Shown here piece by piece: positions 18,466 to 26,720 of a stretch of DNA of 64,000 bases (position 1 is the stretch's first letter; the number at the start of each line of letters is the position of its first letter). The translations under genes and the position numbers were made by a program. The stretch lies in contig NZ_FQUM01000006.1 of NCBI RefSeq assembly GCF_900129025.1, positions 124,001 to 188,000 on the forward strand, in the 5' to 3' direction. Below the pieces are notes generated by a model. That model was not told the DNA's origin. It did not search any database and worked only from the letters and a program-made list of their open reading frames with translations. The stretch comes from Mariniphaga anaerophila. GTDB taxonomy: Bacteria; Bacteroidota; Bacteroidia; Bacteroidales; Prolixibacteraceae.

Positions 18466-20724
18466 TTAATAGGTAAACCCAAGCACCAACGAAGCTTTCA
18501 GCTTTTGCGCATGGTTATCTTTTGCAACCGCCAGCGAAATTGGCCCCAGAGGCGATTTAAAGCCAATTCTACCCGAAATGCTGTACCTGTCGTTCCACAA
18601 GCCCAGTTGTGCGCTTTCTGCATTGGGGTAAATCCAGCTAATCGGGAATTTGGTAGAAAGGTAATTTACATGCAACTGCAAAAACAAATTACGCATGGGT
18701 TCGTACTGAGCCCCCATCCGCCCGTAAAAATAATTGGCCAGCACAAATTCTTTTATCCCGGAACCCGGATACTCTGTGGCATTTACCAAATCAGGAGTAA
18801 ATCCTCCCACAAAATCGTATTCATTCAGGTTTAACGTATTGGCAGGAACGTTCGAAAGCATGAGTTTTGCCTTGGTTAACAACACTACCTTCGGACTAAC
18901 CGGAATAATTGGTTCTATCTGAGCCCTCAAAGCTTTAATAGTATTGGTTTCTATCAATCCGTCAAAATCTTTTATATCGTAATCAACATCCGAAATTCTA
19001 ATCTGCCCGTTTGTACTTGCGGTTGCAGAAAACTGAACACTGCCGGTCAACCCTTTTTTCGGGAAATAGTGATCATCCCAGCTGTTGTACTCATAAAACA
19101 GGCTGAAACGCGTACTGTTGTAACTTACTTTAGATATTTCGCGCAGGCTTTCGTTGGCTACCTTCGAATGCAGATTCATTAACGACCAGTTAAATTTCAA
19201 CCCGTACGTACTGTTTCTCAGAGCGGTCGACTGTATTTTAAATGCCGCATCGGAATAATTACTTCCAAAAATGCTGTTAACAACACCGGTCTCTTCGTAC
19301 AACGGCAAATCCGAATTTACAAAGGTTCCGCTTACTCCCAATGCTACATTTTGCCTTTTCCCCACATACTTAAAATAGTCGAGCAACACCACCGGGTATG
19401 CAGAAAAGTCACCTTCAACCATCAACCGGCTGCTCTTCAAAAAAAGGTTTCTAAAAGTTGTGTTTATCAGAATTCCGCCTTTGTTTTCCGAATCGTATAA
19501 ATAGGAGAAGCGAAAATGAGTTCGGGGCCTTTCAACCACTATAACTTTTAACGTATAATCTCCCTCATCTCCAAGTATTTCGTATTGTATCTTTTCAAAA
19601 TACTGCGTACCAAACATTAAATTGATATGGTTCCTTATTTCATCTACAGAAACCAACTGCCCCGGCTCAAAATCCATTTTCCCGATAATAAAATCATCAG
19701 TAACAAATTTATTCCCATCTATTTCAATATTTTGGAACACGTAATTTGTTTTAATCTCCGGCTTTTTTACTTCATGCAGTGGTCCTATCTTTTTCAATGA
19801 ATCAGCCAGGTGGCGAAACACATCAACATATTGCTCTCCGGCTTCCATACCTCTTTCCAAAATTCCTTCGGCCGAATTAAAACTACCGGTAGAAAAGCCC
19901 TCCAGATTGGGCTTAACAAGCACATTGCACTTTTTCACCTGTTCCTTTGAGTCGATAACGCTGCCTATTAACGCCGACTGTGCCAAAATGGAGACAAACG
20001 AATTTAATTCAGGTTTTGAATCAAGGTCGCTGCTCACAAAAACACCGATAATAATATCTGCGCCCATATCAATCACTTCAGAAACAGGCATGTTACGAAC
20101 CAACCCACCATCAACCAACAGGTTGCCGTCAATTGTTATTGGGGTAAAAACAGTAGGAATAGCCATACTCGCCCGCATGGCAGTTGCCAGCGATCCCTTG
20201 TTTAAAACCACAGCCTCGCCGGTGGCAATGTTAGTGGCAACACAAGCAAACGGTATCGGGAAATTACTGAAGCTATTAATGTTATGCACGGGACGGGTCA
20301 AATCAGAAAAAATGTCCATAAGCGTCTGCCCTTCAATCACGCCCGAAGGATACCTGATTTCCTTGTTTTCCAGATAAAAATCCAGCAGATACCGCCCGTA
20401 GTAAGGCTTCTCTTCAAAAGTTATTTTATCCAGTGGTATTTTATTGGTTAAAACCTGATCCCAGTTTATAGTGGTAACCAACTCGCTCAGCTCGTCGGCC
20501 GAATAACCGATAGAATACAAGCCCCCGATAATGCTCCCCATGCTGGTTCCGGTAATATAATCGGGTGTAAGCCCGGCTTCTTCCATCGCTTTTAAAACTC
20601 CAATATGTGCAATTCCTTTTGCTCCTCCTCCGCTCAAAACCAAACCCACTTTCGGACGTTTATTTTGTGCTCCGGCGGAAAAAAACAATGCAGTAATTAC
20701 GAATAGCAGAAAAAACTTTCTCAT
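18466..20724 (-). CDS. Patatin-like phospholipase with POTRA and outer-membrane barrel (PlpD-like)
   Basis: 752 residues from the ATG at 20724 (MRKFFLLFVITALFFSAGAQ, a clean signal peptide); an in-frame start at 20757 would spoil it. The patatin domain (25-220) has the oxyanion loop GGGAKG, nucleophile GTSMG (Ser61) and DGG (Asp205), so the Ser-Asp dyad is intact. A POTRA-like segment (about 325-400; VFQNIEIDGNKFVTDDFI, FEKIQYEILGDEGDYTLKVIV) leads into a 16-strand Omp85/BamA-type barrel to the C-terminal VLGFTY. This is the type Vd autotransporter architecture of Pseudomonas PlpD. It probably carries a lipase at the cell surface or periplasmic face. No obvious partner neighbours. Confidence 0.9.
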   Translation of the reverse strand: MRKFFLLFVITALFFSAGAQNKRPKVGLVLSGGGAKGIAHIGVLKAMEEAGLTPDYITGTSMGSIIGGLYSIGYSADELSELVTTINWDQVLTNKIPLDKITFEEKPYYGRYLLDFYLENKEIRYPSGVIEGQTLMDIFSDLTRPVHNINSFSNFPIPFACVATNIATGEAVVLNKGSLATAMRASMAIPTVFTPITIDGNLLVDGGLVRNMPVSEVIDMGADIIIGVFVSSDLDSKPELNSFVSILAQSALIGSVIDSKEQVKKCNVLVKPNLEGFSTGSFNSAEGILERGMEAGEQYVDVFRHLADSLKKIGPLHEVKKPEIKTNYVFQNIEIDGNKFVTDDFIIGKMDFEPGQLVSVDEIRNHINLMFGTQYFEKIQYEILGDEGDYTLKVIVVERPRTHFRFSYLYDSENKGGILINTTFRNLFLKSSRLMVEGDFSAYPVVLLDYFKYVGKRQNVALGVSGTFVNSDLPLYEETGVVNSIFGSNYSDAAFKIQSTALRNSTYGLKFNWSLMNLHSKVANESLREISKVSYNSTRFSLFYEYNSWDDHYFPKKGLTGSVQFSATASTNGQIRISDVDYDIKDFDGLIETNTIKALRAQIEPIIPVSPKVVLLTKAKLMLSNVPANTLNLNEYDFVGGFTPDLVNATEYPGSGIKEFVLANYFYGRMGAQYEPMRNLFLQLHVNYLSTKFPISWIYPNAESAQLGLWNDRYSISGRIGFKSPLGPISLAVAKDNHAQKLKASLVLGFTY

Positions 20725-21089
20725 GTTGTTGAGTCTATAGGTGAACAATATATTCAAACTTACGAATTACTTCGCATTTTTGGTACATCTATCCACAGTT
20801 TATAACCCATTGAAAATAAAAAATTAACCCACCAATCCACAGAAAAAAAGTTACGATAGAAAGAATTATTCCGTCGTCAAAAATTCGTTCGTTCGCTGTA
20901 AAAATGGCTATATTTGAAACCAAAAGAGAGGCGAGGGAAGCTCATTTTACAACAAACTTTCTTGTTCATTTTTCCTTGTTTCAAAATTCAGCAGACTCCT
21001 CCGAAAATGCAAAACGAACACCCCTGAAGCACAAGCTGACAGGAAGATGAAAATTACGTACATCAAAAACCAAAATAAAAACTGACACG
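20725..21089. other. Divergent intergenic region, patatin and sulfatase operon promoters
   Basis: 365 bp between divergently transcribed genes. A TATATTTG element (20909-20916) on the plus strand fits the Bacteroidota -7 box and would give a leader of about 170 nt for the sulfatase operon. No gene, strong hairpin or regulator-binding palindrome was recognised. Confidence 0.5.
20909..20916 (+). promoter_or_regulatory. Putative -7 box (TAnnTTTG) of sulfatase operon
   Basis: TATATTTG matches the Bacteroidota primary sigma -7 consensus. It lies about 175 bp before the frameshifted sulfatase ATG. No convincing -33 TTTG at the expected distance, so the call is tentative. Confidence 0.4.
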
Positions 21090-22624
21090 ATGATTAAAAA
21101 AACCTTTTTACTACCTTTTCTTGCACTATTTGCCTGGCCTGCCAAAATCAACCCAAACAGGCAGAACAGAAAAGACCCAACATCATTTACATTTTAGCCG
21201 ATGATTTAGGATACGCCGAACTTGGATGTTACGGGCAAAACAAAATAGAAACTCCGAACATAGACGCACTGGCAACCCGTGGTATTAAATTCACACAACA
21301 CTACACCAGTTCTCCGGTGTGCGCTCCTGCGCGCTGCATGTTGCTTACCGGAATGCACTCGGGGCATGCACAAATCAGAGGTAACGACGAGTGGGCCGAC
21401 CGTGGCGATGTGTGGAATTTTGAAGCCATGAACAACGACCCTAACCTTGAAGGACAACGCCCGTTGAAACCCGGCACACAAACCATCGGAACACTGCTGC
21501 AGCAGGCAGGGTACAAAACGGCGGTTGTGGGAAAGTGGGGACTTGGAGGCCCGCTTACCGAAGGGATTCCCAACAAACAGGGATTCGATTTTTTCTACGG
21601 GTACAACTGCCAGCGCCAGGCTCACACCTATTTTCCGCAACACCTGTGGAAAAACACCGAAAAAGTACAGCTCAACAACAAAATGGTTGCTCCGCACACA
21701 AAACTTTCACAAGGTGCCGACCCGCAAAATCCGGATTCCTACAGCGATTTCTGGCTGACAGATTACGCGCCTGACCTCATGCAAAAAGAAGTTATCCAAT
21801 TCATTAAAGAAAATAAAGCCCACCCTTTCTTCATGTATTATGCCACTCCAATTCCGCATGTGCCTTTGCAGGCGCCAAAAAACTGGGTGGATTATTACGT
21901 TAAAAAATTTGGCGACGAAAAACCGTACACCGGAGATCAGGGGTACTTTCCACAACGCTACCCGCGGGCATGTTACGCCGCAATGGTTTCTTATTTCGAT
22001 GAACAGGTTGGAGAAATTGTTTCCGCATTAAAAGAGCTTGGGCTGTACGAAAATACCATCATCATGTTTTCTTCCGACAACGGACCAACATTCAACGGCG
22101 GAACAGACTCTCCGTGGTTCGACAGTGCCCGTCCGTTTAAAAGCGAACGCGGCTGGGGCAAGGCCAATCTGCGGGAAGGCGGCATACGAATTCCGATGAT
22201 TGTGCAATGGCCGGGAAAAATAGAACCGGGACAAACAACGGAATTAATCTCCTCCCACTACGATGTGTTACCTACCATTGCAGAAATTCTGAATATTACG
22301 CCGCAAGGCAGCATAGACGGTATTTCTTTTGCGCCCACGCTGTTGGGTAAAAAAAATCAGAAAAAACACGAGTTTCTGTATTGGGAGTTTCCCTCATCAA
22401 GCGGCCAACAGGCTGTACGTTTCGGCGACTGGAAAGGACTCAGAAGCAACATTTTAAAAGACAGCATGCAAATTCATCTGTATAATCTGAAGGACGACAT
22501 CAGGGAACAAAACGATGTTGCCGCTCTTCACCCCGAAACAGTTCAAAAAATAGAGGCCATTTTTAATCAGCAACACACACCCGCAGAAAATCAACGTTTT
22601 AAAATAAAACAATTGGGAGATTAA
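21090..22624 (+). pseudogene. Sulfatase lipoprotein with frameshift in its signal peptide
   Basis: The ATG at 21090 opens MIKKTFLLPFLALFA, a good lipoprotein signal. That frame runs on as WPAKINPNR and stops at 21195-21197. The sulfatase body is in the frame one base back: CQNQPKQAEQKRPNIIYIL from 21140 to 22624, closed upstream by TAA at 21095. Restoring one C near 21133-21137 (GCCTGG to GCCCTGG) would give LALFALACQNQ, a proper lipobox. The body is otherwise complete: metal site ADDLGYAELG, formylglycine motif CAPAR (Cys codon 21320) followed by CMLLTG, GKWGLGG, and SSDNGPTFNGG. Family S1 formylglycine arylsulfatase. It could be a true null, phase variation or a sequence error. First gene of a four-gene operon. 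Confidence 0.8.
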
Positions 22625-22675
22625 AATAATGACACTACTTTTGACGGTCAATTCATTTATAAACAATTAAAAATC

Positions 22676-24214
22676 ATGTACAAAATAACTTTTATTCTTG
22701 CCGCTTTTCTCATGCTTTTTTCAGCATGCGGAAATCAACAAAAACAAGAGGAACCCCAAAAACCCAACATCGTTGTCATTTATCTGGATGACCTTGGTTA
22801 TGGCGATGTGAGTGCCTACGGAGCAACAGAAATAAAAACCCCAAATTTCGATAAACTTGCAGAGGGAGGAGTACGGTTTACAACAGGCTATGCATCTTCT
22901 GCAACCTGCACTCCCAGCCGGTATGCGCTACTTACTGGGGAATATCCGTGGCGCAACCAAAATGCGAAAATTCTACCCGGATCCGCTCCGCTTATCATCG
23001 ATACGGCAAAAATAACAATCCCAAAAATGCTGAAAGAGCAGGGCTACCACACCGGAATTGTTGGCAAGTGGCACCTGGGACTTGGTTCCGGAAATGTAAA
23101 CTGGAACGAAAGAGTTGCACCCGGCCCCAACGAAGTCGGATTCGATTACTCTTTTATTATGGCAGCAACACAAGACCGCACTCCTACTGTTTTTCTCGAA
23201 AACGGATACGTCGTTGGGCTCAGCCCCGATGACCCGTTGTATGTTAATTACCAAAAAAACTTCGAAGGTGAACCGACAGGACTTGACAACCCTGGACTCA
23301 TGAAAATGAGGTGGTTCAACGGGCACAACAACTCCATCCACAACGGAATTCCACGCATTGGGTTTCAAAAAGGCGGAAAATCTGCCATGTGGGTTGATGA
23401 AGATATGGCCGACGATTTCCTCACAAAAGCTAAAAACTACGTGAAGGAACACAAAAACGAACCTTTTTTCCTCTACTACGCTCTACAGCAGCCACACGTA
23501 CCAAGAACACCGAATGCTCGTTTTGTCGGTACTTCGGGAATGGGGCCGCGTGGCGATGTAATTATCGAAGCCGACTGGTGCGTTGGTGAATTCATAAAAA
23601 CACTCGAGGAGGAAGGGTTACTTGATAATACACTGGTTATTTTTTCAAGCGATAACGGCCCGGTTGTTAACGACGGATATTACGACGACTCTGTTGAAAA
23701 ACTGGGAAAACACACTCCCTGGGGTCCGCTGCGTGGTGGTAAATACAGCCTTTTTGAAGCAGGAACAAGGGTTCCGTTTATTACCTACTGGAAAGGCAAA
23801 ATTCAGCCTGCCGTTTCGGATGCAATGGTTTCACAGCTAGACCTTTTTTCTTCTTTTGCAAAATTGGTCGACAGCGATAAAAGAGGTCCGGACAGCGAAG
23901 ATCTGCTGGATGTATTTTTAGGAAAAAGCCAGGAAGGCAGAGACGAAATAGTACTGGAAGCAACCTCGCGAACCGCATTAAGAAAAGGGAACTGGGCAAT
24001 GATTCCTCCATACAATGGCCCGGCTGTCAACAAAATGGTCAACATCGAACTTGGCAATTCTTCCGAATTCCAACTGTATAATCTGAATGATGATTTAGGC
24101 CAGCAAAAAAACGTGGCTGCAGAAAATCCTGAAAAACTCAAAGAAATGGTAGATCTCTTTGAAAAACTCCGCGGCGACGGCTATAAAAAAATAGAACAAC
24201 TGGAACTGAAATAA
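22676..24214 (+). CDS. Sulfatase lipoprotein (S1 arylsulfatase type)
   Basis: 512 residues. Signal peptide with lipobox FSAC (lipid Cys18). Metal-binding start IVVIYLDDLGYGD, then the formylglycine motif CTPSR (Cys78) followed by LLTG; GKWHLGLG, HVPRTPN and FSSDNGPVV complete the alkaline-phosphatase-like active site. It hydrolyses sulfate esters, most likely on sulfated polysaccharide fragments, in the periplasm or at the membrane. Activity needs a formylglycine-generating enzyme (anSME or FGE), and none is in this window. It lies 51 bp after the frameshifted sulfatase and 9 bp before the PhoD-like gene. Exact substrate not determinable. Confidence 0.92.
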   Translation: MYKITFILAAFLMLFSACGNQQKQEEPQKPNIVVIYLDDLGYGDVSAYGATEIKTPNFDKLAEGGVRFTTGYASSATCTPSRYALLTGEYPWRNQNAKILPGSAPLIIDTAKITIPKMLKEQGYHTGIVGKWHLGLGSGNVNWNERVAPGPNEVGFDYSFIMAATQDRTPTVFLENGYVVGLSPDDPLYVNYQKNFEGEPTGLDNPGLMKMRWFNGHNNSIHNGIPRIGFQKGGKSAMWVDEDMADDFLTKAKNYVKEHKNEPFFLYYALQQPHVPRTPNARFVGTSGMGPRGDVIIEADWCVGEFIKTLEEEGLLDNTLVIFSSDNGPVVNDGYYDDSVEKLGKHTPWGPLRGGKYSLFEAGTRVPFITYWKGKIQPAVSDAMVSQLDLFSSFAKLVDSDKRGPDSEDLLDVFLGKSQEGRDEIVLEATSRTALRKGNWAMIPPYNGPAVNKMVNIELGNSSEFQLYNLNDDLGQQKNVAAENPEKLKEMVDLFEKLRGDGYKKIEQLELK

Positions 24215-24223
24215 AACCACACC

Positions 24224-26707
24224 ATGAAGGCTTCAACTCTGGCGATTTCGTTTTTTTTGCTCGCATTCATTTCCTGCACAAAACACCCCGGGTTTCTGGC
24301 TGACTTCGACAATACCAACGACCGCGTCTGGGTGGGGAAAAACTTTTGGTCTGTTCCGCTGGAAGACTGGAAAGTAGAAAACGGCAAGCTGCATTGCACA
24401 GGCAGCGTTCCCCGCTCAAGGGTAAACCTGCTCACGCAAGTACTGCAACCCGGCGACGGAAATTTTAAGGCTTCGGTAAAAATAAGCCTTACCCAAAAAG
24501 GCGATGTGCCCGGTTCGGCCGGACTGCTTCTTGGGTTGTACGATGAGGAAGACCCCGACGTAAGGGCGGCCTGTTATTTTGGAAAAGGAATCAACGCCGG
24601 AGTGAGCCTGCAGGGGTTTGCCTTCTTAAAAGATGAAAGAGCAGAGTTGCCTGAAAATTTCGATTTCTCGGAAGTAACACTAACCGTTTTCGGAAACAAC
24701 CACCAGCTAAAAATGAAGGTGGCCGACAAAAACGGAATCGGCCCCGAAGAGCTTTCCTGCAATGTGGAAGGCATCCGGGGATTGATTGCCGTTGCCAACA
24801 ACATGGTTCTGGGGGACAACAAAAAACCGGGCAATTCTCATTTTAGTTTCGACAACCTGGCGCTTTCCGGTTCGAAAGTGGCCAAACAGCCGGAAAACGC
24901 ATTTGGCCCGGTGCTCTGGGCCATGCACACCCTCAGCAAAAACACCGTAAAACTGATGGCGTTGCTACCGCCCGTTGGTGAACAGGATAACCAGGAAGTA
25001 AGCCTTCAGCTAAACAAAAACGGGAAATGGGAAACCGTGGCAACCGAACAAATTGAGCCACAATCGCGCACAGCAGTTTTTAAGCTGAACAACTGGGACT
25101 CCACAGCAGACGCAAATTACAGGGTTGAATACATTGAAAAAGGAAAAGACGGAACAGCAACCCCGGACTATTTTGAAGGGACAATAAAGAAGGATCCGGT
25201 TGACCGCCCCTTAAAACTTGGCGGCCTGACCTGCCAGTTTCATTTCGGGTTTCCATACACTCCGCTGGTTCAGAATTTAACCAAACTCGCTCCTGATATT
25301 CTTTACTTCTCGGGCGACCAGATTTACGAAGGCAACGGAGGATATCCCATCAAGAGGAGCCCGGTTGATGCTTCAATTTTGAGCTACCTCGGAAAATACT
25401 ACATGTTTGGCTGGGCTTTCGGCGATTTGATGCGCAACGTTCCTACCATTTGCACCCCCGACGACCACGATGTTTTTCACGGGAATTTATGGGGCGAAAG
25501 CGGGATTCCCAAGCCGGGAGGAGCCGGGAGTTCAGACACGCGGGGATTCATTCAGTCTGTTGAAATGGTGAATGTTGTAAACCGTACTCAGTGCGGGCAG
25601 CTTCCCGATCCTTACGACCCAACGCCCATTGAGCAGGAAATGAGCGTGTGGTACACCGATGTAAATTACGGACGAATTAGTTTTGCAATCATTAGCGACC
25701 GCGTGTACAAAACAGGCCCGGAGGCTGTTTCAGACTGGGAAGGCAGGCACGACCACATGAAAGAACCACGCAAGGATTTATCGTTTTTAGACAAACCGGG
25801 CGTGGAAATGATTGGAGAACGGCAAACCAAATTTCTGAACGACTGGATAACCGACTGGAAAAACACCGACATGAAGGTTCTGCTTTCGCAAACGGTTTTT
25901 GCCAATGTGGCAACACATCACGGAGCGCTGGAAGGTTATTTGTACGGCGACCTCGATTCGGGCGGCTGGCCCAAAGCTGGCCGCGACAAGCTCATCCGTT
26001 TAATGCGGAAAGGTGCGGTTCTCAACATTAACGGCGATCAGCACCTGCCTTCGCTGGTTCAATACGGATTGGAAAATTACCGCGACGGAGGATGGAGTTT
26101 TTGCACTCCGGCCATTGCAACCATGTACCTGCGCTGGTTTTTACCCGACGAGCTGGGAACTCCGGTGGTTGAACGCCCGGAGCACGGCTATCCCAACACC
26201 GGAATGTATCAGGACGCTTTTGGCAATAAAAATTTTGTTTATGCCATTGGCAACCCGGGCAAAAACACAGTAGATCGCGAAAGCCGTTATAACCATGCAC
26301 AAATCCGTTCTTCCGGTTTTGGAATGATAACATTCGACCAGACTGAACGAACTATTCTGATGGATGCCTGGCGGTTTAAAGCCGATGTAGAAAACCCCAA
26401 CCCGGTGCGCGACCAGTTTCCGGGATGGCCGCTCAAAATCTCTCAGTTTGACAACCTCGGCTTTGGTGCCAACAATATGTTGCCCGAAATAACGATTAAT
26501 AAACCCAACCAACTGATTCAAATCCGAGATGAAAAGACAGGTAAGCTGGAGCAAATCTATCGCATAAAAGGAAACTCAGTGCAACCAAAACTGTACGATG
26601 CAGGCATTTTTAAAATTACCATCGGAGAAAACGGCAACCAAAAAGAAATTTCAGGGGTAAAGTCGCGCGAAGAAAAAAATTCGAAAAAAATTTCAGTGGA
26701 ATTTTAG
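24224..26707 (+). CDS. PhoD-like metallophosphoesterase lipoprotein
   Basis: 827 residues. Lipoprotein signal LLAFISC. The N-terminal 210 residues look like a concanavalin/LamG-type beta-sandwich (FLADFDNTNDRVWVGKNFW, FSFDNLALSG). A short beta domain follows, then a PhoD-type phosphatase core (about 335-700) with FSGDQIYEG, CTPDDHDVFHGN, SDRVYKTGPE, LLSQTVFANVATHHG and NGDQHLPSL; these Asp/Asn/His residues bind the metals. PhoD enzymes cleave phosphodiesters and monoesters. Located between sulfatase genes with 9 and 13 bp gaps, it is co-transcribed with them, which suggests joint attack on a substrate bearing both sulfate and phosphate, or P and S scavenging. Substrate inferred only. Confidence 0.85.
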   Translation: MKASTLAISFFLLAFISCTKHPGFLADFDNTNDRVWVGKNFWSVPLEDWKVENGKLHCTGSVPRSRVNLLTQVLQPGDGNFKASVKISLTQKGDVPGSAGLLLGLYDEEDPDVRAACYFGKGINAGVSLQGFAFLKDERAELPENFDFSEVTLTVFGNNHQLKMKVADKNGIGPEELSCNVEGIRGLIAVANNMVLGDNKKPGNSHFSFDNLALSGSKVAKQPENAFGPVLWAMHTLSKNTVKLMALLPPVGEQDNQEVSLQLNKNGKWETVATEQIEPQSRTAVFKLNNWDSTADANYRVEYIEKGKDGTATPDYFEGTIKKDPVDRPLKLGGLTCQFHFGFPYTPLVQNLTKLAPDILYFSGDQIYEGNGGYPIKRSPVDASILSYLGKYYMFGWAFGDLMRNVPTICTPDDHDVFHGNLWGESGIPKPGGAGSSDTRGFIQSVEMVNVVNRTQCGQLPDPYDPTPIEQEMSVWYTDVNYGRISFAIISDRVYKTGPEAVSDWEGRHDHMKEPRKDLSFLDKPGVEMIGERQTKFLNDWITDWKNTDMKVLLSQTVFANVATHHGALEGYLYGDLDSGGWPKAGRDKLIRLMRKGAVLNINGDQHLPSLVQYGLENYRDGGWSFCTPAIATMYLRWFLPDELGTPVVERPEHGYPNTGMYQDAFGNKNFVYAIGNPGKNTVDRESRYNHAQIRSSGFGMITFDQTERTILMDAWRFKADVENPNPVRDQFPGWPLKISQFDNLGFGANNMLPEITINKPNQLIQIRDEKTGKLEQIYRIKGNSVQPKLYDAGIFKITIGENGNQKEISGVKSREEKNSKKISVEF

Positions 26708-26720
26708 CCATGCTCATTTC

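Noticed and set aside
21090-21140. Programmed -1 frameshifting in the first sulfatase
   Set aside because: No X-XXY-YYZ heptamer in the correct phase (only C-TTT-TTA and T-AAA-AAA) and no obvious stimulatory hairpin; an indel is simpler.
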